Positions 1 through 6,559 of a stretch of DNA of 25,853 bases are shown here, piece after piece (the first letter of the stretch is position 1; each line of letters opens with the position of its first letter). The notes under the pieces are model-generated. The model was not told the origin of the DNA, did not search any database, and saw nothing but the letters and a program-made list of their open reading frames with translations. The translations under genes and the position numbers were made by a program. This DNA is from a virus. The stretch spans positions 1-25,853 of IMG/VR virus record IMGVR_UViG_3300027788_001139; one strand, 5' to 3'.

Positions 1-92
1 GTAGTCATAGCACAATTTGTTGTGTTAGACCAATCTGGTGTAAACGAGTTACCTGGAACAGGATCGATACGTTTTACTGATATATAATCCAT
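1..92 (-). CDS. Partial CDS, N-terminus of an unrecognised protein
   Basis: An open frame starts with ATG at 92 and runs off the left edge of the window after 30 codons, beginning MDYISVKRIDPVPG. The start is well supported: a GAGGGA ribosome binding site sits 8 bases upstream, and the ATG lies one base after the TAA of the preceding small gene, the same tight packing used across the window. I do not recognise the protein from this fragment, and no domain can be assigned. It is probably the second gene transcribed from the promoter at 314-342. Confidence 0.6.
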   Translation of the reverse strand, partial: MDYISVKRIDPVPGNSFTPDWSNTTNCAMT

Positions 93-93
93 C

Positions 94-279
94 TTATGCG
101 TCCCTCGCTGCCGCTGCGTCCCAGCCAGGGAACATCGCGGGTTGGGTGTACACATGTTCTGCTTTCTTCTGCTGCTGCGCTCTGCGCGCATCGCCTGCTT
201 TGCGTGCTGTGCGGAACTCCGCAATGGCTTCGGCGGCTGTGAGTTGCCGCTTGGGGGTGGTGATTGTTATTTCTCTCAT
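94..279 (-). CDS. GC-rich 61 aa protein, Ala/Arg-rich, unknown
   Basis: The 61-residue protein starts MREITITTPKRQ and is rich in Ala, Arg and Gln, with a predicted helical central part (TAAEAIAEF to AQQQKKAEH). The start is supported by GGAAAGG seven bases upstream and by an early promoter whose predicted transcription start is 28 bases before the ATG. By hand count it is 111 G+C of 186 bases, about 60 percent, far above the AT-rich neighbours. Codon use is accordingly rich in GCG, GCC and CGC. That suggests recent acquisition from a GC-rich source, or a gene under different selection. Early expression suggests a host-takeover or accessory role, but I recognise no family. Confidence 0.6.
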   Translation of the reverse strand: MREITITTPKRQLTAAEAIAEFRTARKAGDARRAQQQKKAEHVYTQPAMFPGWDAAAARDA

Positions 280-313
280 ATTCAGCCTTTCCGTATCAGT
301 TAAGTAAGTGTAT

Positions 314-342
314 ATTATACTACGTTTGCTAGGCAGTGTACA
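314..342 (-). promoter_or_regulatory. Early sigma70-type promoter (-35 TGTACA, 17 bp, -10 TATAAT)
   Basis: Read on the minus strand, TGTACA (337-342) is followed by a 17-base spacer and TATAAT (314-319), continuing as ATAC. The predicted transcription start is near 307, giving a 28-base leader with a good ribosome binding site before the small gene that starts at 279. It matches four other promoters in the window in spacing and in the extended TATAATATA core, so it is probably read by host sigma70 polymerase early in infection. Confidence 0.8.
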
Positions 343-353
343 ATACTATTTAG

Positions 354-2213
354 TTATAGTGCGGATAACTTTGGTGAATATATGGTTATAAGCTCATCCT
401 TTCCTTTCACTTTGATATTTCCTATCTCATCGCACTTATATCCATCTGGAAGTTGATCTCGAGTAAATGACGATATGATAGTCTTATACTCTATATACTC
501 GTGTCGAGCTGCTGTAGCTTCCAGTCTTGCAGCGAGGTTAACAGCATCTCCAATAACGGAGTAATCAAATCTGGATTCACTGCCCATATTACCAACAATA
601 CAATCTCCAGTATTGACACCAGTGCCAACATTAATGTCAGGTAAGCCGCGTTTCTTGTAAACGTCTTTAAGTTCATTTGTTTTAGCCTCTATTTCTATTG
701 CTGATTTGACTGCCATTTCAGCATGATTTTCGCACGGTAATGGCGCATTCCAGAATGCCATTATACAGTCACCCATGTATTTGTCAATAGTTCCACCATT
801 TGCTAATATGATCTTTGTCATAGCATCAAGAAATTCATTGACCAATTCTACTAATCCTTCAGGATCATCATTGTTTTTATAGTGCTCTGATATAGGAGTA
901 AACCCACATATGTCCATGAACAAGAATGTCATTTCTTTTCTATCGCCACCTAGCTTCATAAGTGACGGATCTTTGATTAACATATTAACCATGTCAGGAG
1001 ATAGATATGTACCAAACTGTCCTTTGATTTGTTGTCTTAGTTTAAACTGAATCCAAAAGTTATTAAAGCTGGCTTGAGCAAAGATTATTATATATAAACA
1101 TATAGCAAAAGTCCAATCAAGGAGATACATTGAATTCGTCCACTGGTAAGATGAGAAAGCAACAACAGATGAGGCAACAGTCGCGGCGACGCCTAGTCCG
1201 ACTACAGCAGAGAAATGATAGGCCGCTAACAGAATCAAAAGAGAACCAATCAGGATTACCACTAATTCCACCAGATCACTCCAATACGGCCTTATAATAG
1301 AATCACCAGAAAGAATCGTTGATAGCGCAGATGCTTGAATCTCGTGTGGAAATTTCAATCCTAACGGAGTTAGTATCTCCGGAACAATACCAAGAGCCGA
1401 CACTCCAATTATAACAGTCTTACCAGTTAGATCTGGTAGGGTATCAACACCTGCCTCATACCTATCATGTTCTATAGAAAAGTTAATGTATCCGGTGCCA
1501 TCTGAATTTGTTTTTGTATGTAGCTTTGGTGGAATAAATAGATCAACTACCCCTAAGTCTGGATCCGTATTAATAGTATATCCCTTTGTTTGCTTTTCAG
1601 CTCGAATGATCTCTACTGACAATGATGGGTATCTTTGATTATTGACCTGTACAACTAATGGAAACTTACGTACTAATCCGTCTACCTCAGGCGAAACATT
1701 AGATATACCTACACCCCACGCATAGTGTTCTATCACTTCTACGTTAGTAAGGATCTTATTGTATTCTTGTAAGAAATCCATAGGATCTCCAGAACCTTTC
1801 ATTGCTGTGCCTACAAATGGAGCAACATCAGTTCTTCCTCTTGGATCGGCCTTTTGTGATAAGACTACGCCAGAATCTTTTATCCATGATTCGAACGCAG
1901 CGTCTCCACCGAATCTATCGGCCTCAGGAAATGTTATTGTGAATGCTTTAATCTCAGCGTTTGCTGTAATGAGATCGGATATTATTTGAGCATAGTATTG
2001 TCTGGGTAATGGAAATTGGCCCCACTTTTCAAGGGTGCCTTCTCCTATTTCATATATTACTACATCTTTAGACTTTTGTATTGGAATTGATTTAATCTTT
2101 GAATCGAATCCCATGAGTTTGATCTGTTCTACCCATGATATGTCCGAAACTCTAAGAAACAGGCCTAATCCAATAACTATTAAAACTAACCACTTACTTG
2201 TTAAATATTTCAT
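354..2213 (-). CDS. CHASE2-domain membrane class III adenylate cyclase
   Basis: Predicted membrane enzyme that makes cAMP from ATP, with an outside-facing sensor. Residues below count from the GTG at 2231. An N-terminal membrane helix (about 14-28) is followed by a periplasmic CHASE2 domain (about 40-315), with the hallmark stretches DGLVRKFPL, YPSLSVEI and GKTVIIGVSA. Three membrane helices follow (about 318-387), then a cyclase domain (about 430-617). Catalytic residues are present: metal-binding D440 (FMDICGF) and D488 (MGDCIMAF), base-selecting K484 with S558 (the class IIIb pattern, pointing to ATP), and transition-state N565 and R569 (NLAARLEA). I chose the ATG at 2213 because AAGGG lies seven bases upstream; the GTG six codons earlier has no better site. 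It follows the curlin-FecR operon after a 154-base gap. In bacteria, FecR-domain genes often neighbour CHASE2 cyclases. A guanylate cyclase cannot be fully excluded. Confidence 0.93.
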   Translation of the reverse strand: MKYLTSKWLVLIVIGLGLFLRVSDISWVEQIKLMGFDSKIKSIPIQKSKDVVIYEIGEGTLEKWGQFPLPRQYYAQIISDLITANAEIKAFTITFPEADRFGGDAAFESWIKDSGVVLSQKADPRGRTDVAPFVGTAMKGSGDPMDFLQEYNKILTNVEVIEHYAWGVGISNVSPEVDGLVRKFPLVVQVNNQRYPSLSVEIIRAEKQTKGYTINTDPDLGVVDLFIPPKLHTKTNSDGTGYINFSIEHDRYEAGVDTLPDLTGKTVIIGVSALGIVPEILTPLGLKFPHEIQASALSTILSGDSIIRPYWSDLVELVVILIGSLLILLAAYHFSAVVGLGVAATVASSVVAFSSYQWTNSMYLLDWTFAICLYIIIFAQASFNNFWIQFKLRQQIKGQFGTYLSPDMVNMLIKDPSLMKLGGDRKEMTFLFMDICGFTPISEHYKNNDDPEGLVELVNEFLDAMTKIILANGGTIDKYMGDCIMAFWNAPLPCENHAEMAVKSAIEIEAKTNELKDVYKKRGLPDINVGTGVNTGDCIVGNMGSESRFDYSVIGDAVNLAARLEATAARHEYIEYKTIISSFTRDQLPDGYKCDEIGNIKVKGKDELITIYSPKLSAL

Positions 2214-2367
2214 ATATATGCCCTTACCCACCCTGAATGATGTGTGTGTACACCTAGCCCGTTTGAAACCACGTACGTACAGTCACCTTAAACATACACA
2301 TCTATGATCATTCCTTTAAGATAACTAGGAAAACCATACTTGTATCGTATAAATCTCCGATAACTGT
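2214..2367. other. Intergenic spacer before the cyclase gene
   Basis: This 154-base spacer is the longest gene-free stretch in the window. It contains the palindrome ACGTACGT and ends at the cyclase ribosome binding site. I find no TATAATATA-type early promoter, no TATAAATA late promoter and no hairpin followed by a U-run. The cyclase is therefore either read through from the curlin operon or has a promoter I cannot recognise. Its length in an otherwise tightly packed region suggests a regulatory role. Confidence 0.4.
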
Positions 2368-3093
2368 TCATTGACCTTGTATAACACTCACACTACAGCC
2401 ACCTGTCGTTAGGCAATTTTGAATCAAAGTATATGATTGATCTATTCCGCCTCTCTGAAATAAAGTTAAATCAGTTGGATATGTACCTCTTAAATCGATA
2501 CTGGCTGCGTGATTGGCGTTATTGCCCTTTTGTCTAACATCTAAAGTATTGCCATCATTACGTGTTGTTATGTTTAGTGTCTTTGTACCATCACCCTGTT
2601 GTCGTAACCACATAGTATTATTATCACTCCAGATTAAAGAGTTAAACACATGTCCTGAGTTACTTCCACCACCATTTTGTTGAAATCCTGATATTGAATT
2701 GTTGTTGCCGTGGATATCAATACGAGCATAATGTCCACCTGATTCTTGGCCGTCATATGAGAACGTAGTATCGGATGAATTAGTTAATGCTGCGCCTTGA
2801 CCCCATCTGATAGAATTGTTGTTTCCATCTAAGTGCCAGATTTGAATTTTATTCTCTGAGCCTGCGTTGTTCCATTGCTCAAAGTGTAATGAAACATTAG
2901 AACCATCTATATCGCACGAATTTACGTTATAACAATCAATAGTATTATCATTACCTGCTTGAGTAATGCTTAAATTAAAGTTATCTCCGGTCTGGACATT
3001 TTCCAGGATTATCTTGTTATCACCCGCTTTGGTTAATGATGATAACGACAGACTGGCCATCACCAACAGTAATAACGTTACGTTTGCCTTCAT
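2368..3093 (-). CDS. Curlin-like secreted amyloid protein B
   Basis: Predicted exported amyloid subunit of 241 residues. A signal peptide (about 1-23, ending LSSLTKA) is followed by Asn/Gln/Gly-rich strands of curlin type, for example SITQAGNDNTI (42-52), IDIHGNNNSI (125-134), DVRQKGNNAN (185-194) and the terminal SVSVIQGQ. Spacing of N, Q and G resembles CsgA/CsgB repeats, though less regular. Four cysteines form two close pairs (C54/C60 and C227/C233) flanking the repeat core, unlike E. coli CsgA. Its mature start, DNKIILENVQTGDNFNLSI, closely parallels that of the other curlin-like protein, also 241 residues. GGAG lies seven bases before the ATG, which sits 74 bases inside the end of the FecR gene, implying coupled translation. 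Whether it is nucleator or main subunit cannot be told. Confidence 0.8.
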   Translation of the reverse strand: MKANVTLLLLVMASLSLSSLTKAGDNKIILENVQTGDNFNLSITQAGNDNTIDCYNVNSCDIDGSNVSLHFEQWNNAGSENKIQIWHLDGNNNSIRWGQGAALTNSSDTTFSYDGQESGGHYARIDIHGNNNSISGFQQNGGGSNSGHVFNSLIWSDNNTMWLRQQGDGTKTLNITTRNDGNTLDVRQKGNNANHAASIDLRGTYPTDLTLFQRGGIDQSYTLIQNCLTTGGCSVSVIQGQ

Positions 3094-4180
3094 TTGTACT
3101 CTCCAATGTAGTGTTTGAGCCTATAGGTATTCTAGCAGAAATGACACCATTGACATCTCTGTAAAACCATATTTGTCCTGCACCTTGATCTATAATACTA
3201 TTGTATTGTGTTTCTTTATCAAATCCTAAGCTTGTACCGGTAAATTCATTATTACCTTGTGCTGACCTAGTTCCTCGTTTTAAAATATCTACTTCTTCAA
3301 TAGCTACCAACACGTCTTGTAAGAAATCAACGTCAAGCAGATCCATATCTAGTTCTGTAAATTCTAGATCATCATCTGCTAAATAGTCTCCTTCTAAATA
3401 GTCCGTATCAAGCTCATTAAAATCAAGGATACCACCAGCATCGTTACTTCTAGCTTGTGACTGCTCTTCTTTCTGTTCATTTATCTCTCTTGGTGGATTA
3501 ACAATAAACATATTATCAATCATATTTAAATTAATGTTATCAAGTCGAACGGGTTGAGCTGGTCTTTGGTCGTAGCTCGACACCATAGTTGCTTGATAAG
3601 CTTCTGTCAATGTAACTGTTCCTCCGGCATTGATTACTGTAATCTCGCCTGAAGGTGAACAATCACCATCAATAGTACATTCTGTTTCTGGTAGAAGTAT
3701 TACTAAACTCCTTCCAAGTTCATCAATTGATGTTGTAAAATCGGTCCCACGAACTTGTACAGTTGCGGTGGGAGTATCAATAACGATGTTTTCCTTAGGT
3801 ATCAAACCTAAGCGTCCGGTAGTGAAACGCGCAGTTCCACTTACCATCTTCATTTTCAAACCACCATCGTTAGTAGCTTTATCATAGTAATAGTCATATA
3901 TGGTTATTTCAGTATTTTCAGTTAACCTGACCTCCGACGTATCTAAAAAATCGATTTTTAATCGACCATTAGCCGTTTCGACATGATCCATCGGTTGAAT
4001 AGAAACATCAAGAGCAGTTAGCACTACTTCACCATTCTGGCGAGTAATTCCACCGCTGCCCTTGTGTTCGCTTATTCCGCCAACTTTATCAGCAAAAACT
4101 AATGATGGAACTAGTAAACTAGTCGCCAGTATCAGTTTGCTTAATGTTAACAACTGCATTTTCCGAATCAAAGTCTGCAT
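3020..4180 (-). CDS. Secreted FecR-domain protein with acidic tandem repeat
   Basis: The 386-residue protein has a signal peptide (1-30, ending LVPSLVFA) and a FecR-like domain at about 67-150 (NGRLKIDFLDTSEVRLTE, then SGTARFTTGR and TPTATVQVRGTDF). A cysteine pair C168/C174 follows. Residues 254-287 hold a 20-residue-period acidic repeat (FNELDTDYLEGDYL, then FTELDMDLLDVDFL). The C-terminal 60 residues are Asn/Gly/Ile-rich and end IIINQSG, faintly curlin-like. FecR domains classically sense or transmit signals in the periplasm; in bacteria, FecR proteins also accompany CHASE2 cyclases, as here. The gene overlaps its upstream neighbour by 62 bases and its downstream neighbour by 74. A start at codon 8 (4159) is possible; the ATG at 4180 has a weak GGA eight bases upstream. 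Confidence 0.85.
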   Translation of the reverse strand: MQTLIRKMQLLTLSKLILATSLLVPSLVFADKVGGISEHKGSGGITRQNGEVVLTALDVSIQPMDHVETANGRLKIDFLDTSEVRLTENTEITIYDYYYDKATNDGGLKMKMVSGTARFTTGRLGLIPKENIVIDTPTATVQVRGTDFTTSIDELGRSLVILLPETECTIDGDCSPSGEITVINAGGTVTLTEAYQATMVSSYDQRPAQPVRLDNINLNMIDNMFIVNPPREINEQKEEQSQARSNDAGGILDFNELDTDYLEGDYLADDDLEFTELDMDLLDVDFLQDVLVAIEEVDILKRGTRSAQGNNEFTGTSLGFDKETQYNSIIDQGAGQIWFYRDVNGVISARIPIGSNTTLESTNEGKRNVITVGDGQSVVIIINQSG

Positions 4181-4844
4181 CTATTATTCCGTAACAACTA
4201 GCGATGCTTCCACCACATGTTCCTGAGGTTTGCAATACGTCTATATCACCTGAACTACCAATCCACTCCATAGTGATTGATTGATACGCGCCATCAGACT
4301 GAGTAGTAGCAAAGTTATTCGAACTTCCTATTACATCAATGTCCCATGTTACATCGTCAGAGTCAATATTAATATCCCATACGTTGCTTCCACCAGTGAT
4401 ATCGAGATCTAAGTTCAACCTTTCGGCTGAAGCTGCATATCCCCAATCAATATCAAAAGTGTTGCTGCTACCGCCAATGGCAACATCTACAACAGATGAA
4501 TCAGCACTACCGCCATATCCTACGTTCCAATCCCATATGTTTGACGAGCCTGTTATAGCTAAATCTACATCAGTAGAGTCAAAAAGGGTTGGACCAAAGA
4601 TTTGGTTTAAGTTACCAATCATATCAATATCCATAGTTACGTTGTTACCGGTTAATATCCAATCAGATGCGCAATCACCGCCAGTAATAGAACCACATAA
4701 TTTATTACCATAACCGATTTGGTCAATAGTTAAATTAAGTGTATCACCAGATTGATCAAGCAAAATCTTGTTATCATTGGCTCCTGCGAACACAACCGCC
4801 GGACTTAATAAAAGCAAGAATAATATATAATTAAAATTTTTCAT
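4119..4844 (-). CDS. Curlin-like secreted amyloid protein A (Asp/Trp-rich repeats)
   Basis: Predicted exported amyloid-type subunit of 241 residues. A signal peptide (1-20, ending SPAVVFA) precedes DNKILLDQSGDTLNLTIDQ, which parallels curlin-like protein B. The core holds at least five repeats of the form (D/V)(L/V)-x-I-x-G-(S/G)-S-N-x-(W/F), e.g. DLAITGSSNIWDWN, DVAIGGSSNTFDID, DLDITGGSNVWDIN, DIDVIGSSNNF. They resemble curlin strand-turn units in which Gln is largely replaced by Asp and aromatics are added. Cysteine pairs C50/C58 and C210/C217 flank the core. The chosen ATG at 4844 is five bases after the csgG-like stop and has AAAGGA eight bases upstream; longer in-frame starts would lack a signal peptide at the N-terminus. 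The 3' end overlaps the FecR gene. Confidence 0.78.
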   Translation of the reverse strand: MKNFNYILFLLLLSPAVVFAGANDNKILLDQSGDTLNLTIDQIGYGNKLCGSITGGDCASDWILTGNNVTMDIDMIGNLNQIFGPTLFDSTDVDLAITGSSNIWDWNVGYGGSADSSVVDVAIGGSSNTFDIDWGYAASAERLNLDLDITGGSNVWDINIDSDDVTWDIDVIGSSNNFATTQSDGAYQSITMEWIGSSGDIDVLQTSGTCGGSIASCYGIIDADFDSENAVVNIKQTDTGD

Positions 4845-4848
4845 CCTC

Positions 4849-5721
4849 TTATTCCTTTGTTTGATGAAGATCGTTTCTTCCATGAGATCCATGGGGGTGG
4901 CGATGTCCATCTTTTATTACCCAATAGCCTTTATCGTGGCCTTGGTATATTAGTTCTAACACAGCGAGCTCAATAGTAGCTCTAAGCGACCGTGTCACTG
5001 ATTCATTTTCTGTCATACCATCTTCTATTTCTACAAGCTTGGTTGACAAATCAATGAACTTAAAAACATCATAGCCATCCGCAATACTGAGGATAGTTTT
5101 TGACGCTTGTACATTTAATAGGATTTCTCCAGTTAAAGTACTCACCGCGCGTAAGGAAATAGTTACAACATCTCGGCGATATGCTTGTTGCACACCAATT
5201 CCAAGATATCGTGCACCACGACCTCCCGTCTCGACGTTAGTATCAAATCCTATGACACCTCCCTCAAGAATAATTCCAGCGAATAATAATGGTGCTAGAC
5301 CACTATCATCTTCTTCGCCATATTGCTCTCTAGTTGTTCGAACGATTTGACGTTCTCGAGTTAAGGAATCTAACCCCACTCTTTCTACAACTCTAAACCA
5401 TGAACCATTACCTGCTGTTTTCAATGCGTCGATTAACATCGTCGCTGAACCTTGAGTAACGGCTGTGGAGAACATCGCAACGTCTCCTTTTTGTTTTCTT
5501 TGACCAGTTAAATCATTAAAGCTATATACAGCAACAACTGGCATTTTTGCCGGGGCCGGTAAATCGTAAAGTTCCTGATATGTAGGAATCTTATTAATCG
5601 TTGGTTGATCTACACATACTAAACCTTTTATGCAACCTGTTGCATCGAGGCCTTCAATTGGCACCATTTGTGCGCAACTAGATAAAAGCAATATGAAGAT
5701 ACTAGTTACAATGTATTTCAT
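4849..5721 (-). CDS. csgG: CsgG-like outer-membrane curli secretion channel lipoprotein
   Basis: CsgG forms a nonameric outer-membrane pore that exports curlin subunits. This 290-residue protein (E. coli CsgG is 277) has a lipoprotein signal with lipobox LSSC (C16). Much of the family pattern is present: LPAP (54-57), LTGQ, FSTAV-Q-SATML (84-95), SWF-VVER-GL-L-ER, GGRGARYLGIG (166-175), TGEIL and SKTILS (207-212). The constriction loop differs: Phe is kept at F84, but the Tyr and Asn of the E. coli pore ring appear replaced. Extras are a cysteine pair C30/C36 and a His-rich tail after residue 272. TAATG joins it to the csgF-like gene upstream. CsgE and CsgC homologues are not visible in the window. 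Confidence 0.95.
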   Translation of the reverse strand: MKYIVTSIFILLLSSCAQMVPIEGLDATGCIKGLVCVDQPTINKIPTYQELYDLPAPAKMPVVAVYSFNDLTGQRKQKGDVAMFSTAVTQGSATMLIDALKTAGNGSWFRVVERVGLDSLTRERQIVRTTREQYGEEDDSGLAPLLFAGIILEGGVIGFDTNVETGGRGARYLGIGVQQAYRRDVVTISLRAVSTLTGEILLNVQASKTILSIADGYDVFKFIDLSTKLVEIEDGMTENESVTRSLRATIELAVLELIYQGHDKGYWVIKDGHRHPHGSHGRNDLHQTKE

Positions 5722-6290
5722 TATCCTGTTCCAGCTCCCACAGGAATAACGATTGTAGTCTCTGAACCGTCTTCAGCAACAATTGTCATAACTATAACTT
5801 CTTCACCTTGAGTACAGGTCCATATAGAAGCATCGCATGAGGTTCTTTGATATGTAATCACATTACCTTCTAAAACAAAACTACCAAACGAAGATTCAGA
5901 GCATGTTCCTGCTGCTGCACCTTCTGCACTACATGTCGAAAACAGGCTATCTACTAACTGCTTTGATAACTGTGCATAAATCCTAGATTCTAAATTTCGC
6001 ATGAATTTAGCCATTGTAGTATTTTCTGCGTCTCTTTTAGCAGCTAATATAGCCGCTTCTATATCATCGGCAATAGCCTTTCTACGAGAAAACTCTTGGT
6101 TCTCGATTGTAAGGTAATGCGACGAAGTGCCTATGCCACTAAAAGAAGGACTCTTGAACTTATGTACAAGTTCATCTCCTTCAACTATTTGGCTGAATAA
6201 CATAAACAATATGAATATTGGCCAAAATGCGATTGAAAACCACACTAATGTCTTAATGCTCAATTCGTTTATTTTATCTAATATGTTCAT
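5721..6290 (-). CDS. csgF: CsgF-like curli assembly factor
   Basis: CsgF caps the CsgG pore and couples secretion to nucleation. This 189-residue protein has one N-terminal hydrophobic segment (about 16-33), which could be a signal peptide or an uncleaved anchor. Next comes HKFKSPSFSGIG (43-54), matching the F-x-F-x-N-P-x-F-G-G entry motif by which mature CsgF inserts into CsgG, then a helical region (63-117). The C-terminal part ends VIPVGAGTG, similar in style to the CsgF beta domain. Two cysteine pairs (C120/C130, C152/C159) are unusual for CsgF. I chose the ATG at 6290, with AAGGA seven bases upstream, over the ATG five codons earlier. It overlaps the preceding membrane-protein gene by 17 bases and the csgG-like gene by one. 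Confidence 0.85.
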   Translation of the reverse strand: MNILDKINELSIKTLVWFSIAFWPIFILFMLFSQIVEGDELVHKFKSPSFSGIGTSSHYLTIENQEFSRRKAIADDIEAAILAAKRDAENTTMAKFMRNLESRIYAQLSKQLVDSLFSTCSAEGAAAGTCSESSFGSFVLEGNVITYQRTSCDASIWTCTQGEEVIVMTIVAEDGSETTIVIPVGAGTG

Positions 6291-6558
6291 CTTTTTTTCC
6301 TTCATTATTTAAATAGGTTTGTCTCTCTCTATATTCCAACACAACCTTAATTTTTTCTTGCAACCTAATCATATCCTGATCAAGCATTCTAACCTGGTCT
6401 ATTAACCTTATAAGTCCCATATGCATTTCTTCTAGCTTGGGATCTAAATCATCATTAATAAACTTCCAAACATAATATACGAAATATGCTAAACCTACAA
6501 TAGCAACTGTAGTAAAACCGTATTCAGCTATTAAAATAGCCGGATTTAAAGCATCCAT
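6274..6558 (-). CDS. Small inner-membrane protein with coiled coil, holin-like candidate
   Basis: A 94-residue protein with one strong membrane helix (about 13-33, GFTTVAIVGLAYFVYYVWKF), then a polar helical tail rich in Leu, Asp, Arg and Glu that probably forms a coiled coil (about 41-80). It starts two bases after the stop of a second membrane-plus-helix protein. Both lie between the lysozyme and csgF-like genes. As I recall, such a pair is conserved in marine T4-like phages without known function. The position next to lysozyme makes a holin or antiholin role possible, but a membrane partner for the CsgF/CsgG-like proteins is equally open. Confidence 0.75.
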   Translation of the reverse strand: MDALNPAILIAEYGFTTVAIVGLAYFVYYVWKFINDDLDPKLEEMHMGLIRLIDQVRMLDQDMIRLQEKIKVVLEYRERQTYLNNEGKKDEHIR

Positions 6559-6559
6559 A

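Noticed and set aside
2214-2231. Upstream GTG start extending the cyclase by six codons
   Set aside because: The ATG at 2213 has AAGGG seven bases upstream, while the GTG has no better site; the extension adds only MGKGIY before the membrane helix.
2270-2280. ACGTACGT palindrome upstream of the cyclase as a regulator site
   Set aside because: It is too short and isolated to support an operator call, and does not resemble a cAMP-receptor site (TGTGA and TCACA halves).
4339-4713. 124-codon plus-strand open frame
   Set aside because: It is antisense to the repeats of curlin-like protein A; it is Ser/Pro-rich and has no ribosome binding site or neighbours on that strand.
354-6290. Bacterial chromosome fragment or contamination as the source of the curli-like cassette
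   Set aside because: The cassette is continuous with lysozyme and small phage genes through base-level overlaps, on the same strand and with similar AT-rich composition; I see no junction. Read-level checks of the assembly could still overturn this.
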